From Liolophura sinensis (Eukaryota > Mollusca > Polyplacophora > Chitonida > Chitonidae), in the NCBI RefSeq assembly GCF_032854445.1, contig NC_088303.1, positions 4,411,501-4,471,500 of the forward strand: a stretch of 60,000 bases of DNA. The letters run 5' to 3'. Below are positions 34,704-57,810 of the stretch, one piece after another. Every line of letters begins with the position of its first letter. The stretch's first letter is position 1. The notes under the pieces are model-generated. The model did no database searches. It saw nothing but the letters and a program-made list of their open reading frames with translations, and was not told where the DNA came from. The position numbers and the translations under genes are program-made.

Positions 34704-35103
34704 TCAAGCATGGTATATACGACTTAGATCTATGCGTTGAAACAGACATTCGTATGAAAGCCGTCAACTATTAAGGATGTTCCAGGTCAATAATCGCAAT
34801 GCCAGTTCCCAAAACGACGTACAACACAAACCACAAAAAAACTAATAAAGTATATAAAGTATGAAAATAGGACGGAATCTTTGAAAGAGAAGCAGTCAAC
34901 GGTTTTCAATGATGTTTGAAAGACGCAAGGTATATTCTAGACGACTGAGTGAAAACGGTATTGAAATTGTGTACCATGTTAGCGTATCAGTTGTCGATAA
35001 TAAAATATGTATCTCAGTTCCCCTTTGATTGCAGCTATTCATACATTCAACGTTTCAAATTAATTCAACACGATGAAAATACGGCTCCGGGTTAAGCGGA
35101 ATT
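34704..35103 (-). mobile_element. Same retroelement, inverted piece
   Basis: Its reverse complement matches the 3' part of the relic at 57415-57810 (for example ttgactgcttctctttg... and ...attccgtcct) and the tail of the forward piece. A 31-bp stretch at 34668-34698 is a perfect inverted match of 34989-35019, so the two pieces form a large palindrome-like structure. Confidence 0.7.
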
Positions 35104-35460
35104 AGCAACCTGCGGATGGTCGTGGGTTTCTCCCGCCGCCTCTGGCCGGTTTCCTCCTCTCATAATACTGGCTGCCTGCAGATGTTCGTGGGTTTCCCCG
35201 GGCTCTGCCCGGTTTCCTCCCACCATAATACTGGCCGTACGTGGGAAGGTCTGACAGCAACCTGCGGATCGTCGTGGGTTTTTCCCGCCGCCTCTGGCCG
35301 GTTTCCTCCTCTCATAATACTGGCTGCCTGCAGATGTTCGTGGGTTTCCCCCGGGCTCTGCCCGGTTTCCTCCCACCATAATACTGGCCGTACGTGGGAA
35401 GGTCAGGTAGCAACCTGCGGATCGTCGTGGGTTTCCTCCCGCCGTCGTATAAATGAAATA
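35104..35460 (+). repeat. SINE-A body amplified in tandem (about 152-bp period)
   Basis: The SINE-A body motif gcaacctgcggat occurs at 35105, 35257 and 35410. Two full 152-bp units plus a partial one, each with two SINE-like sub-blocks, end in the SINE-A 3' motif cgccgtcgtataaatgaaat. It ends about 70 bp before the first visible exon of ST1. Confidence 0.85.
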
Positions 35461-35529
35461 TCGTTACCCTAAAAACATGGCATCTGAAACCTAAGAACGC
35501 CACTTTGCGTGTCATCGTTCATGTTTCAG

Positions 35530-38445
<2,916 letters not shown>

Positions 38446-38705
38446 GTGAGGACACCTGAACGGCGGTCAGCTACAGCAAGATTGATGTGTTAAACGTTGT
38501 GGTCAAAAACATGACGGTGGCCCGTTTGCGGGTGGCGGAAATGGAAATGTCACGAGTAAACCCCTAACCTTCAGCTAGAACCTGTAGACGTAAAGTCGGG
38601 GCCGATAGCCGAAGTCAGACTTGCGACTTAATTGTCCAAGGGCCTGATAGCCTCGAATTTATTGTGGATTATTGCGTGAAAATGACTATTTGTGTATTTT
38701 GGGTA

Positions 38706-38711
38706 AATAAA
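38706..38711 (+). promoter_or_regulatory. Polyadenylation signal for ST1
   Basis: AATAAA about 260 nt after the ST1 stop codon, followed by a T-rich stretch (gttctttttcttc). Confidence 0.6.
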
Positions 38712-40160
38712 GTTCTTTTTCTTCACTGGCATTGTTGTGCTGTCCAGTCAGATATATTCTGTACGTCAACATCTGGACATGTATACGTCCATTAGAGCCA
38801 GACCTTTTTATAAATGATGCCTGACAGATCTCATGATAAACAGAGGCCCCTGAATAATGAACAAATGTGCAAATCTTCATGTACGTTCGGTGCCAGAATC
38901 AATTCCTAACATTGACATTTCCATGACTAATTGGATGGTACTGTGCTCATGATAGATTTACCCAAGTGGGTTTAACTGATCTATGTTTACTCCAGAATAT
39001 TTCACTTATACAACAGCGGTCAGTGTTTCTAATAGTGGAAGAAGAAACTGGTGCGTTCGTATAGTTAATTCACCTCTGACAGAGAACTCAAGTGCTTTCC
39101 ATTCGTAAAGGGTTTCGTCTACAAAACGAGTTATCCATGAATGCCGTTATTTAAATCAAGTTAGACAGCACGGACATATCTAAGCTGACATATCACTACG
39201 CTTACTGCCTTGCTCCGACGGCTACGTGAGAGTCATCACATACCCAAACTTAACAAAACGTCATAGTTATCCAGTAGTAGCCTTGCCTGTTCAAGTTAGC
39301 AAAGGATTTATGAAAATAGAAAATTTCAGATGTGCGAGTCAAATGCCATGTATAGTGAAAGCACTTAAACACATGGCGAACCAACTCGAGGCAAGAGCTG
39401 TTTCTACCGTTTTAGTCACCAGTCGCATAGGAATTGTAAAGTGCTTGTGCTAGCAGATTTTACATGACATCGACCGCGAATACCGAAAACCTATACATGT
39501 TTTTTCTGGTTGGTCAAATCATCATTAAGAAAACTTTGATTCGATACTCTGTTCAGTATTATTCATCAGGTATCGTGTTGGACGGATCGGTTATTCGTAC
39601 ATCTTGTATCAACGAAATAAATATGCATGGCTATATATATGCTAAGTGTCTAACTTGATAAAAATGTTTTTTTGGAAAGCAAGTGATGATGAACGATTCT
39701 GAAACTAGACAGGACAGGCCGACATTCGTATATACCATGCGACAAGATAAAAAGCTGACAACCGCTTTCGTGGGTGGACAAATGGAAACCCGAGCTTACC
39801 ATAAATGGATGTGCAACATAACTACGATGTTACGATTCAAAACATGTTGCATCTTACCTCAAATGTGTATGTCGAACGACTGAATCTAATACTGAGACCT
39901 CCTATAAGAAAACTCCTTGTACATACGTAGCTATACATGTATGTCAGTAATTATCGCAATTCAGAGAAAATGTTAGTCCTGTGACTGGTCAAGCCAATTT
40001 GGATATGCTACCGTCTTCGCCGAACAAGAGGGGAATACAATTTCAAGCGTTGGATTTTTTTTTCTGTATGTACATCTACGCAGTCAGGAAGGTACGTGAC
40101 ATCCGGTAACATTTTTTTGAGACAATTAAAATTGCACTCCCTGGTAAACTGAATCGAGAA
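38712..40160. other. Intergenic, with a small SINE-A fragment
   Basis: About 55 bp at 38990-39042 (agaatatttcacttatacaa and a following gtggaagaagaaactgg) is a decayed SINE-A piece on -. Nothing else is recognised. Confidence 0.55.
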
Positions 40161-40965
40161 TGACTAACTATAATCTATTTCTTTTAGTTATTCGCCTATA
40201 TTCAGCTGTCTGTAAAATCAGTCATACTCCAGACCAAACTGGCTTCAGTCAGTGACACGTAACAACACAAGCTCTACACAACAATATGTTGAAAGTTCAC
40301 ATTCTTGCAAAGAAAATGAAGTTAGACCACTCTTTCTAACTCATAATGTTAATCCTCATAAGCTTTGTTTCAAAACCAAGAAGTCATTGCATCGGGTGAC
40401 ATCATAATTATTAGAAACCAGTGGCATGCTGAATATTGGGCGGTGTCTTGGTGTTTGACGAAGGGCGACACCAGTTACCTAAACTGCTATCGACTTTAAT
40501 TTAAATCCTGTTTTTGCCGCTGCCATATTTAACATTGTTCGCACGTTTTGGTATAATATAGCCTTCATGAACGAATTTTATTTTTTCTTTTGTAGTATAT
40601 GATCTCTCTGGAGTATGGTTTGAGTAGTCTATTTGCTGAGACAGTAGTGTATAGCTGTTCTATTCCGCATGTTGGTGCAACCAAATTACTCTCCACGCCC
40701 ATTGCCCAGCATGCCACTGGTTTCTGAATAATATGACGTCACCCGAGGTAATGAGTTCTTGGTGTTGAAACACCAGTCTATGGAGTTTAACATTGTGAAT
40801 TAGAAAAGTAATTATAACTTCCTTGCAAAAATATCGACATATCAATCCGTAGAGCATGGATTGTTACATGTCACTACCTAAGGTAATTTTAGTAGCGAAT
40901 ATGGCTTATTTTTACACATAGCTGTTTTTAGGTCACCGGCTAGAAGAAATAGAATTTAGCAGTTC
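40161..40965. repeat. Long foldback element, about 250-280-bp arms
   Basis: The left arm (about 40161-40445) matches the reverse complement of the right arm (about 40693-40965). Good runs are gaaaccagtggcatgct on the left versus its complement at about 40717-40733, cagtgacacgtaac versus tagtgacatgtaac, and tctatttctt near both outer ends. Identity falls outward and small indels occur. The spacer is about 250 nt and has no visible gene. This suggests a foldback or MITE-like transposon or an old inverted duplication. Confidence 0.82.
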
Positions 40966-42838
40966 ACCTAAGGCAAGTATTTTTCTCTCTGCCCAACTCA
41001 AGCCTCGTGCTTTTCACATTAGTCTCGGCGTGTTGCCAGTCGTCTAGCGGCAAAGCGTTCCTCAAAACACAGCGAATGTTGGCTGAAGTACCAGAATTAA
41101 TTCAAGAAAATTTTTCCTTAATGCTCGTCATTGTGATAAATTCATTATACCAACGTGTTGATCAGGTATGCGGCCTGACATTTCGCCTGTATGCTGGGTC
41201 TAGCTTATCGTATAAGATCTCTCAGACCGCATCTCACTTCGCAATTCTCTCTCTGTGATGAATAGTTGATAACACATCTTTCACACCTTTTTTTTCTTAC
41301 AAAGGATACAATGAAAACACGCACAACACACAGATATGGGATATAGGTCGGTTAAGATTTCACATAGTGGCCAATCAATCAAGGTGGGTTAAATCTGCGG
41401 TCACTGCATTAACAAGTGTACCTGGCGATCGTACGGGGAGTCCGTCTTACTAGGAATCCAGCCACTGGTACGTTGAAGGGTATGTGTATTACATGTGGTA
41501 GCAATATATAGGTTTTCGGACGTACACAACTAAAGTAGCTCCATACTTTATCCAAGTGCACCATGTCAGGCCTGCTACGGCTACGAACTATACAGGCGCT
41601 GAAATACATATAGGCTAAAAGCTAAGTTTGACTAAGGAATCCGTTAGTAGACCTACGCCATTTTGTAAACACACCCCAAGAGATAAGTCACCTGGGTTTA
41701 ATTTGTCCGTTCACAGGCTATTTCGCGCTTTAGCCTATACAGAATGGTTTTCGGAATTAAACTCTTACTGTATTTGCATCAAATTGATTATTTTGACTGC
41801 TGTTTCTCTGCTGTAGAAGCACAATTTCAACAAAGTCTGAGCAGTCAGTTTCAACTTTTCTGTTTTGTAAAGATAAAAATTGTGGACTTAAGTTGAGCTA
41901 TAGATGGAATGGCTTAAATTTGTGACACAAGCCCCCGGCAACGATTCCAAAAAAAACACTGACTTAAGTCAAAATTTGAAATGCGATTTTGGAGTTCAAG
42001 TGTAGGTTAAAAAAATCCAATTGTTGACCTCCTCACCAATGTTATTTATTTCAGCTTCCTGTAGTATCTTATTTAGTAAGAGGGTAAGCTTGCGTTTTAT
42101 TTTTAGTTGGACTATGCAGTCTGGACAAAGGTTGAACCCTACCCCTAAGTGTTTTCGGCCCCCAGACCATTTACTAATATCAGATTTTTATCGTCAGACT
42201 TTATACCACATAGCGATATGCTACATACATAGTGATTTTATTACGCATACTGGCTGCGTATTACCATATCTCTCCACACATATAATCACAGACTGGTCTA
42301 GTGATACTGAAGTTACATGTTGGTTGGTTGTTTTACTCGCAGTTATCCCATTTATGCTGTGTAACCTCTTTTCTAATCTTGATGTACCTAACAACGCTGC
42401 ACCTTTATTCTGCCCTCACCCTTCCTTCCAGTCGAATCTCTTCTGTCCTACATACTGACCCTGCAGTTCTGACTAGAATAACAAACGACTGTAGGCCTAC
42501 ATCGTGAACTCCTTCAGGCGCACGTGTCGCTCTTTATGCTCGCTTTACATGTGCTTGAAACATTAGCTTAACCATTGCAACCCAGTTGATGCACGTAGGC
42601 TTGATTCGGCTTTGCCTCGACCACTGGTTTCCTCGCGAGAACCTATTTAATTAGCATTCAGAAATAAGTTGGCATTTAACAACATTACCTACTCGAATTA
42701 CATGTTTTGTAAACTGGTATGTTATTGATTATCAGTCAAAATATTTCACAGAGTAGAATATAAACTGGTTACATTTTCCTTAAGTAGTTAAGCAGACAAA
42801 CGTTAATCTCGCAGCCATGAGCTCTTGCAGTCTGAGCC
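40966..42838. other. Intergenic stretch, nothing recognised
   Basis: The longest open frame (42021-42458, 145 codons, +) has no domain that I recognise, no splice pattern and low-complexity hydrophobic content. I do not call it a gene. Confidence 0.5.
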
Positions 42839-45100
42839 CTAATGCTGTCAGTGTTTTGCATGGTCGCACCTCCATGTTCAGATATCGTGCAGTGTAATGC
42901 TGTCAGTGTTTTGCATGGTCACGCCTTGATATTTAGATGTCGTGTAGTGTAATGCTGTCTGTGTTTTGCATGGTCTCACCTTGATGTTCAGATATGGTGT
43001 AGTGTAATGCTGTCAGTGTTTTGCATGGTCGCACCTCCATGTTTAGATATCGTGTTGTGTAATGCCGTCAGTGGTTTGTATAGTCGCTCCTCGATGTTCA
43101 GATATCGTGTACTGTAATACTGTCAGTGGTTTGCATGGCCGCACCTTGATGTTCAGATATGGTGTAGTGTAATGCCGTCAGTGTTTTACATGGCCGCACC
43201 TTGATGTTCAGATATCGTGTACTGTAATACTGTCAGTGGTTTGCATGGCCGCACCTTGATGTTCAGATATGGTGTAGTGTAATGCCGTCAGTGTTTTACA
43301 TGGCCGCACCTTGATGTTCAGATATGGTGTAGTGTAATGCCGTCAGTGTTTTGCATGGTGGCACCTTGATGTTCAGATATGGTGTAGTGTAATGCCGTCA
43401 GTGTTTTACATGGCCGCACCTTGATGTTCAGATATGGTGTAGTGTAATGCCGTCAGTGTTTTACATGGCCGCACCTTGATGTTCAGATATGGTGTAGTGT
43501 AATGCCGTCAGTGTTTTGCATGGTGGCACCTTGATGTTCAGATATGGTGTAGTGTAATGCCGTCAGTGTTTTGCATGGTGGCACCTTGATGTTCAGATAT
43601 GGTGTAGTGTAATGCCGTCAGTGTTTTGCATGGCCGCACCTTGATGTTCAGATATGGTGTAGTGTAATGCCGTCAGTGTTTTGCATGGCCGCACCTTGAT
43701 GTTCAGATATGGTGTAGTGTAATGCCGTCAGTGTTTTGCATGGTGGCACCTTGATGTTCAGATATGGTGTAGTGTAATGCCGTCAGTGATTTGCATGGCC
43801 GCACCTTGATGTTCAGATATGGTGTAGTGTAATGCCGTCAGTGTTTTGCATGGCCGCACCTTGATGTTCAGATATGGTGTAGTGTAATGCCGTCAGTGTT
43901 TTGCATGGCCGCACCTTGATGTTCAGATATGGTGTAGTGTAATGCCGTCAGTGTTTTACATGGCCGCACCTTGATGTTCAGATATGGTGTAGTGTAATGC
44001 TGTCAGTGTTTTGCATGGCCGCACCTTGATGTTCAGATATGGTGTAGTGTAATGCCGTCAGTGTTTTGCATGGTGGCACCTTGATGTTCAGATATGGTGT
44101 AGTGTAATGCCGTCAGTGTTTTGCATGGTGGCACCTTGATGTTCAGATATGGCGTAGTGTAATGCCGTCAGTGATTTACATGGCCGCACCTTGATGTTCA
44201 GATATGGTGTAGTGTAATGCCGTCAGTGTTTTACATGGCCGCACCTTGATGTTCAGATATGGTGTAGTGTAATGCCGTCAGTGTTTTGCATGGTGGCACC
44301 TTGATGTTCAGATATGGTGTAGTGTAATGCCGTCAGTGTTTTGCATGGCCGCACCTTGATGTTTAGATATGGTGTAGTGTAATGCCGTCAGTGTTTTGCA
44401 TGGCCGCACCTTGATGTTCAGATATGGTGTAGTGTAATGCCGTCAGTGTTTTGCATGGCCGCACCTTGATGTTCAGATATGGTGTAGTGTAATGCCGTCA
44501 GTGTTTTGCATGGCCGCACCTTGATGTTCAGATATGGTGTAGTGTAATGCCGTCAGTGTTTTGCATGGCCGCACCTTGATGTTCAGATATGGTGTAGTGT
44601 AATGCCGTCAGTGTTTTGCATGGCCGCACCTTGATGTTCAGATATGGTGTAGTGTAATGCCGTCAGTGTTTTGCATGGCGGCACCTTGATGTTCAGATAT
44701 GGTGTAGTGTAATGCCGTCAGTGTTTTGCATGGTGGCACCTTGATGTTCAGATATGGTGTAGTGTAATGCCGTCAGTGTTTTGCATGGCCGCACCTTGAT
44801 GTTCAGATATGGTGTAGTGTAATGCCGTCAGTGTTTTGCATGGTGGCACCTTGATGTTCAGATATGGTGTAGTGTAATGCCGTCAGTGTTTTGCATGGCC
44901 GCACCTTGATGTTCAGATATGGTGTAGTGTAATGCCGTCAGTGTTTTGCATGGCCGCACCTTGATGTTCAGATATGGTGTAGTGTAATGCCGTCAGTGTT
45001 TTGCATGGCCGCACCTTGATGTTCAGATATGGTGTAGTGTAATGCCGTCAGTGTTTTGCATGGCCGCACCTTGATGTTCAGATATGGTGTAGTGTAATGC
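42839..45100. repeat. 55-bp minisatellite, at least 41 units, running into an assembly gap
   Basis: Units contain gtgtaatgccgtcagtgttt, tgcatggccgcaccttgatg and ttcagatatggtgta. Units at the left end are diverged (gtcgcacctccatg), while those toward the gap are almost identical. The main variants are gcatggcc, gcatggtgg and acatggcc. The array stops at the N run in mid-unit, so its true length is unknown. Confidence 0.97.
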
Positions 45101-45300
45101 NNNNNNNNNNNNNNNNNNNNNNNNNNNNNNNNNNNNNNNNNNNNNNNNNNNNNNNNNNNNNNNNNNNNNNNNNNNNNNNNNNNNNNNNNNNNNNNNNNNN
45201 NNNNNNNNNNNNNNNNNNNNNNNNNNNNNNNNNNNNNNNNNNNNNNNNNNNNNNNNNNNNNNNNNNNNNNNNNNNNNNNNNNNNNNNNNNNNNNNNNNNN
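45101..45300. other. Assembly gap of 200 N
   Basis: Exactly 200 N, a round number typical of a placeholder gap. It lies between the 55-bp array and a SINE-A fragment. Confidence 0.99.
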
Positions 45301-45362
45301 AATGAATTGGACTTGAACTCACGGCCACCGCATTGGTGAGGGGCTCCTGGGTCCATGACTAG
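45301..45362 (-). mobile_element. SINE-A head fragment next to the gap
   Basis: Reads tggacttgaactcacggcca, then ccgcattggtgaggggctcctgggtc, the reverse complement of the SINE-A head. The rest of the copy is probably lost in the gap. Confidence 0.8.
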
Positions 45363-45462
45363 TGTAATGTCTGTAATACTCGGGTCAGCCAAAACTTTTA
45401 AACTTCCGGTCAAAATATTACATGTAAGGAAGGAGCAATAATTATCAGAGGGTAAAAAATTA

Positions 45463-45612
45463 TCGCCATCGCTAATTCATTTCTCGTCATCGCTAATTCA
45501 TTTATCGCTATCACTAATTCATTTATCGTCATTGCAAATTCATTTACCACTATCGCTAATACATTATCGTCATCGCTAATTCAGCTATCGTCATCACTAA
45601 TTGATTTATCGA
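45463..45612. repeat. 21-bp tandem array, about 7 diverged units
   Basis: Repeats of ctaattcatttatcgtcatc with drift (cattgcaaattc, cactatcgctaat). It lies about 260 bp upstream of the first ST2 exon. Confidence 0.8.
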
Positions 45613-45870
45613 TACTGACAAATAATTTATTGATTTCGGCCAACAATTTATTGATATTGATTTTTCTTGATTAAATGTCAATTTGGCCCACACGAAGTAG
45701 ACTACACGAGGTTGAGACAGCTGTTGTTACAATGCATGGAGAAAAACCTTTAAGGAATCGTCAGATACGGACTTCAGTAATTCCAGCTGTATTGCATGTC
45801 ATTGTTGCCATGAAATTATTACATTGTACTAGAATTTACGTGTTTCCTTTTTTGCTTTGTTTTCTTGCAG

Positions 45871-53530
<7,660 letters not shown>

Positions 53531-55213
53531 AAGTTGTTCAAACTTTGCAGAGTACAAGAGAAAGTGATTTAAATGAAGAAATATGTAATGATGAGTGAAG
53601 GATTCACTGGTGTACCCAAACCCCAGCGATGAGAAACTCTAATATTCCAACCTTACACAGGGTGTCAGAGCTATGGGCTATGTTTATTAGGCGTCATTCA
53701 TGGCCATCGCCATATCTTCCATGACAACTAACACCCATGTGATCAAACATAATTTGAAACTTCCGCATGCGCTGTTACGACCTACAAGGTACTCTTTAGT
53801 GGGGCACTGGGGCGAGGTACGGTCTCAGTTCAAAGCTGCTCTTCTAAAACTGCCTAATCGAAGAGAGTGACGATTTATGGGAATATAACCATGGACTTTG
53901 AAAAATGTCTACCGGTACAAGTTATGAATGAATTTTCCTCAGAAAAGCGAACAAAGACGAGTGCCGGAAAGCCTCGTAAAGCGCTTTGCAGAAGCTGCTT
54001 TGACGATGTTTCTGTTTGTAATTTCCTATTTGCATACTCCTAGTAGCGTGGATTTTCAGAAATTAGATTCTTGGATCCCGTGACAACAGTTGTCAGTAAA
54101 TTGACCAATCAAGTTAGACTTTACTGCTGAACCTATCGCGTCCCATATCACAGTGATGAGTGTAGGGGGATAGTATACTGGTGAAAGAGAGCTACTAATA
54201 TATACTATCACCAGGAAGGCCCTTCTTCGAGAAAAGCACCTCAGGTATATTCCCATCTCAACGAGCTCATACACAATTACCTCCCTTGCTTGCCATGAAC
54301 CCAACATATTTGCATTTTGATGTTAGTAAATATTCATTGATTTAACGGTATGAGGAGTTTGCGTGTTGTCCTCTTTATGTCCACCCTCATATAGAAAGGT
54401 CATGTAGGGTTCACCCGTTAGTTTGTGCAGTGATGTGGAGTAAAGGTCTTCCTGACCATATATAGCCCGGAATGACCCAATAACATAAAGGTCAGAAGTT
54501 GAATGTATCTAAACGGCTGTGGTGATTGAACCACAACTGGTGGACCATGGAAAGGCGTAGCGCGCTTGGGTCATCCAACTACACCCTATTTTCCACGGGT
54601 AAAGATGGCGTCTCCACGTTCTGTATGACCCTTAAACTATGGCCTTCTCCCTAAATCGTCTGATCCCTATCGGAAATGAATTGACTGATGGACAGATAGA
54701 TTCTTGTTAAACACGTTGATCAAAAATCGTTCACCAATATGCCCAGCGTGGGGTTTATCTGTGGAGCAAACTGGAGTGACCGTTATATAACCATACCCGG
54801 GTAAATATGACGTTAGGATCACATCAGCTACATTTGTGCAGGTTTTAAATGCCTTCAAATGTCTTTTGTTTTGTAAAACTTTCTAATTTGAGGAGGAAAT
54901 AAAATTTGTCTCCCTGTAGAACCCAAAATGTCAGGCATATATGATTGTTTAAAGTGTAATACCCGCAATATAAATAGGTCTGTTGACAAACGCTAATTGT
55001 GCAGCCCTAGAAAGGCTTTGAGCCCTTGGACTATTCACTATGTCAAAGTTACATCTTATTTTTCTTTGATGAATATGGAGTCTTATGTTAAATAGAGTAC
55101 CAGAATTAAAAATCTTCTGTTGTGTATATTAGCCTATGATAGAACTTTGAAAATGCGTTCTTACTGCCCAAAGGTATATACATGTAGGCACAATAAATAC
55201 AATATATTTGTTT
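53531..55213. other. Region after ST2, nothing recognised
   Basis: Presumed ST2 3' UTR and intergenic DNA. Short open frames on both strands have no recognisable motif. Confidence 0.5.
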
Positions 55214-55415
55214 ATTGATATATTTATTTAATTGTTGCTTAACGACATACTTTAAAATTTTTTATTTACAAGATGGCAATCAGATTTTAAGGGGAGAGGA
55301 AACCGGTGTGTCGGGGATAAACCACCAACTTTTGGTAAATTACTGACATGTTTCCAACATTTGATGTACAGATTTTCACATGTATCACTGGCGCCCCATG
55401 TTTTATGTGCCCATA
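55214..55415 (-). mobile_element. Diverged SINE-A-like element
   Basis: Plus strand: a ttatttaattgttgcttaac tail-like start, gatggcaatcagattttaag, ggagaggaaaccggtgtgtc, then gggataaaccaccaac. The order of motifs follows reversed SINE-A, with low identity, so it is an old copy or a related subfamily. Confidence 0.5.
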
Positions 55416-56095
55416 AAGTATTCCATCCACAGTTTTAAAAACGTACCTATTTCTTCAACCCAAGACACCGCCGTCCAAGGAAGGCGAAAATATGCACTCT
55501 GATATAAAATTAAACCATCAGTCGCAAGTTATTTCTATAACCCGAGAATTCACTTGTTTCCACTGTGACGCCACCCATTGTCCGAAATAAATAAGCTTAG
55601 CTAAGCGTATATGTATAGATGAGATCATATCTCCGTTGCTGTGTGATTTTGTCGATTTCACATGCAAGTCGGTTGGCCTCGGTGACAGGAGGACTGGACT
55701 CGTTTGAATTACCCATGGCACTAACATAACTTAATATTGTTTTTATTCCATAGCTAAGGAACGGTCACTTTGTCTTTCCGTAGATGTGAGGAAACCAACA
55801 TGTATTTGTGACGTCAGCAGTGAAGGATTTGCTCACGCAATTTCTCAAATTTTGACACAGCCCTTTCTAGCGTCCGCTTCAGGTCGTCGGCAACACATCT
55901 GGCAAGTATGAAGTGGCTAGGACGAACGGTTGTGCAGAAACTCAAATGCACACATACATACACACATATACCCACGCGCGCTTGTATACGGGAATATATA
56001 CGCCTATAAGGATGATCCGTCTGTCAGATACATATACAATACTTCGAGTCTAAAGTCGTTACTTCATAAATGATCGTGAAATATAAGTGTTATAT
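55416..56095. other. Intergenic stretch, nothing recognised
   Basis: Contains a short CA/TA-rich run near 55940-56000 and no gene signature. Confidence 0.45.
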
Positions 56096-57810
56096 TTGGA
56101 AATGGCCTTGCGGTTATTTGCCCGGAACGTCCATATTGTTTGACGGGTGGTGTACGAATGTCTGTTTCGACACATAGATTTATAAACAATTATGCCAATG
56201 TACTGATTAAAAAAGTTTATCGTACTCTTCAGATTTTAAATTAACTGTTGTCCTTTTTCTGGTTGGTTTTAAGAGCATCCATCTATTTGTGCCTTCATTT
56301 TCATGTCGGAAGCAGCAAATTTGTGCCTGGTTTGAAGATGGCGCTTCAAGAAGTACAGTCATTTTGGAAAAAGCACTGTTGTGTAATTGTGCAAAAACTT
56401 CATTTGTCAACTGTATGTGCATTCTTAAAACTCAAAACCTCTTCTTAAAGAACTAGACGGTCAAATACACGAAAAGTATGAGGACATCCCTACTCTATTT
56501 CTCCAGTCTCTATACACAAATTTCTCACACAGATATAGTTGTTAGGATTTCATCACTTATTGTATCGGTGTTTACAATTTATTTCTTTATTTATTTGATT
56601 GGTGTTTTACGCCGTACACAAGAATATTTCATTTATATGACGGAGGCCAGCATTATGGTGGGAGTGAACCGGACACAGCCCGGGGGAAACAAGACCATCG
56701 GTGTTTACTAAAACTGGTCACCGCTGCATTAACGTCAAAGATGTTCATCTCCACTACAATCAAGGGTTACCATTCATGGGATGTTTCGCTGTTCATCGAG
56801 TATCTTAATTTTTCATTAACAATACTTATTCGAAATTTGGGGAAACCGTATATGTATAGGCATTACGATGGGTACAAAATGTGTTGCACTTTTGGGGGTC
56901 TATACCTATTCTCATGTGAACACGAATATATGCAGAAACTATTTAGGAATAATCTTCACAAGGCCTGGTCTTTATCATTCACTAAACGGTGTATTAATGA
57001 TCTGTTAGCTTTAAGCAATCCATATATAGCAAAGGCTGTGAAAGACCCACCCAGGAAACCACAGAATCTCAAGATGGTGCACCTTATCTGGACCTATATC
57101 TATACAAAGACCAAAACGTTTTCCTCTCTTGCACACTTAACGACAAGAGGGATAGTTTTAATTGTGATATTCTAAATTATCCTTACTTAGACAGCAATAT
57201 ACCGAAGGGTCATGCATATGGCGTGTACATATCTCGCCATAGCTTTTGTTAGATCGTGTGTGTTATGTGACGATTTCAATCAACGTCACAAACTAGTGTG
57301 TCACTGTTATTCCATCCATGGGCTATCTTTACTCTAAGTTTCTTAAGCTTTACCACTGGAATAATTCTCTTGCAAGTAAATATCGACAGAGTGTCCAGAA
57401 TATCTGGCTGTGTCCAATTTCGCTTTACCCGGGGGTAGATACTGTATATTCATCGTATTAACTGAAATCGCCACGTTGGATACATGAACAGTTGCAGTCA
57501 AAGCTCTATTGAGATTGATATTGAATTATCGACCACTTAGATATTATCAAGGTACACGACTTAAAAACCGATTTCACTCATTCGCCCAGAACATACCTTT
57601 GCGCCTTTCCAAAATCAGTGGAAACTGTTGACTGCTTCTCTTTGCAGGATTCCGTCCTAACTTTGTAGTTTATACACTTTCTTAGTTCTTTGGTAGTTTG
57701 TGTTAAACGTCGACTTGGGAATGGGCCATGCGATTACTGATCTGGAGCGTCCACTTATGTAGACGGATATTTGCTTCGACTTATACACTGACATTATGCA
57801 AAAATAATTT
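56096..57810 (+). mobile_element. Reverse-transcriptase-type retroelement relic with flanking direct repeats
   Basis: An open frame at 56741-57175 carries GLYLFSCEHEYMQKLF and SFTKRCINDLLALSNPY, which fit the palm region of retroelement RTs (usual form LFLYSYE...F.RYIDD.LSLNN). A frameshift near 57080 moves the similarity to another frame (YLDLYLYKDQN, NDKRDSFNCDILNYPYLDSN, GHAYGVYIS) until a stop near 57255. The catalytic YIDD is CIND, so it cannot be active. A diverged direct repeat flanks it: 56096-56205 (ggaaatggccttgcggttat) and 57715-57810 (gggaatgggccatgcgatta). The same sequence ends the relic pair at 34288-35103. Confidence 0.65.
56577..56740 (-). mobile_element. SINE-A 3' half within the retroelement relic
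   Basis: Plus strand: (TTTA)n, gattggtgttttacgccgta, ggccagcattatggtgggag, cagcccgggggaaac, and then a decayed end with ggtcaccgctgcatt. It lies between the left direct repeat and the RT-like frame. Confidence 0.8.

Noticed and set aside
42021-42458. 145-codon open frame
   Set aside because: No recognisable motif, hydrophobic low-complexity stretches, AT-rich context, no convincing splice partners.
45023-45413. Open frames through the N gap
   Set aside because: They consist mostly of unknown residues from the N run.
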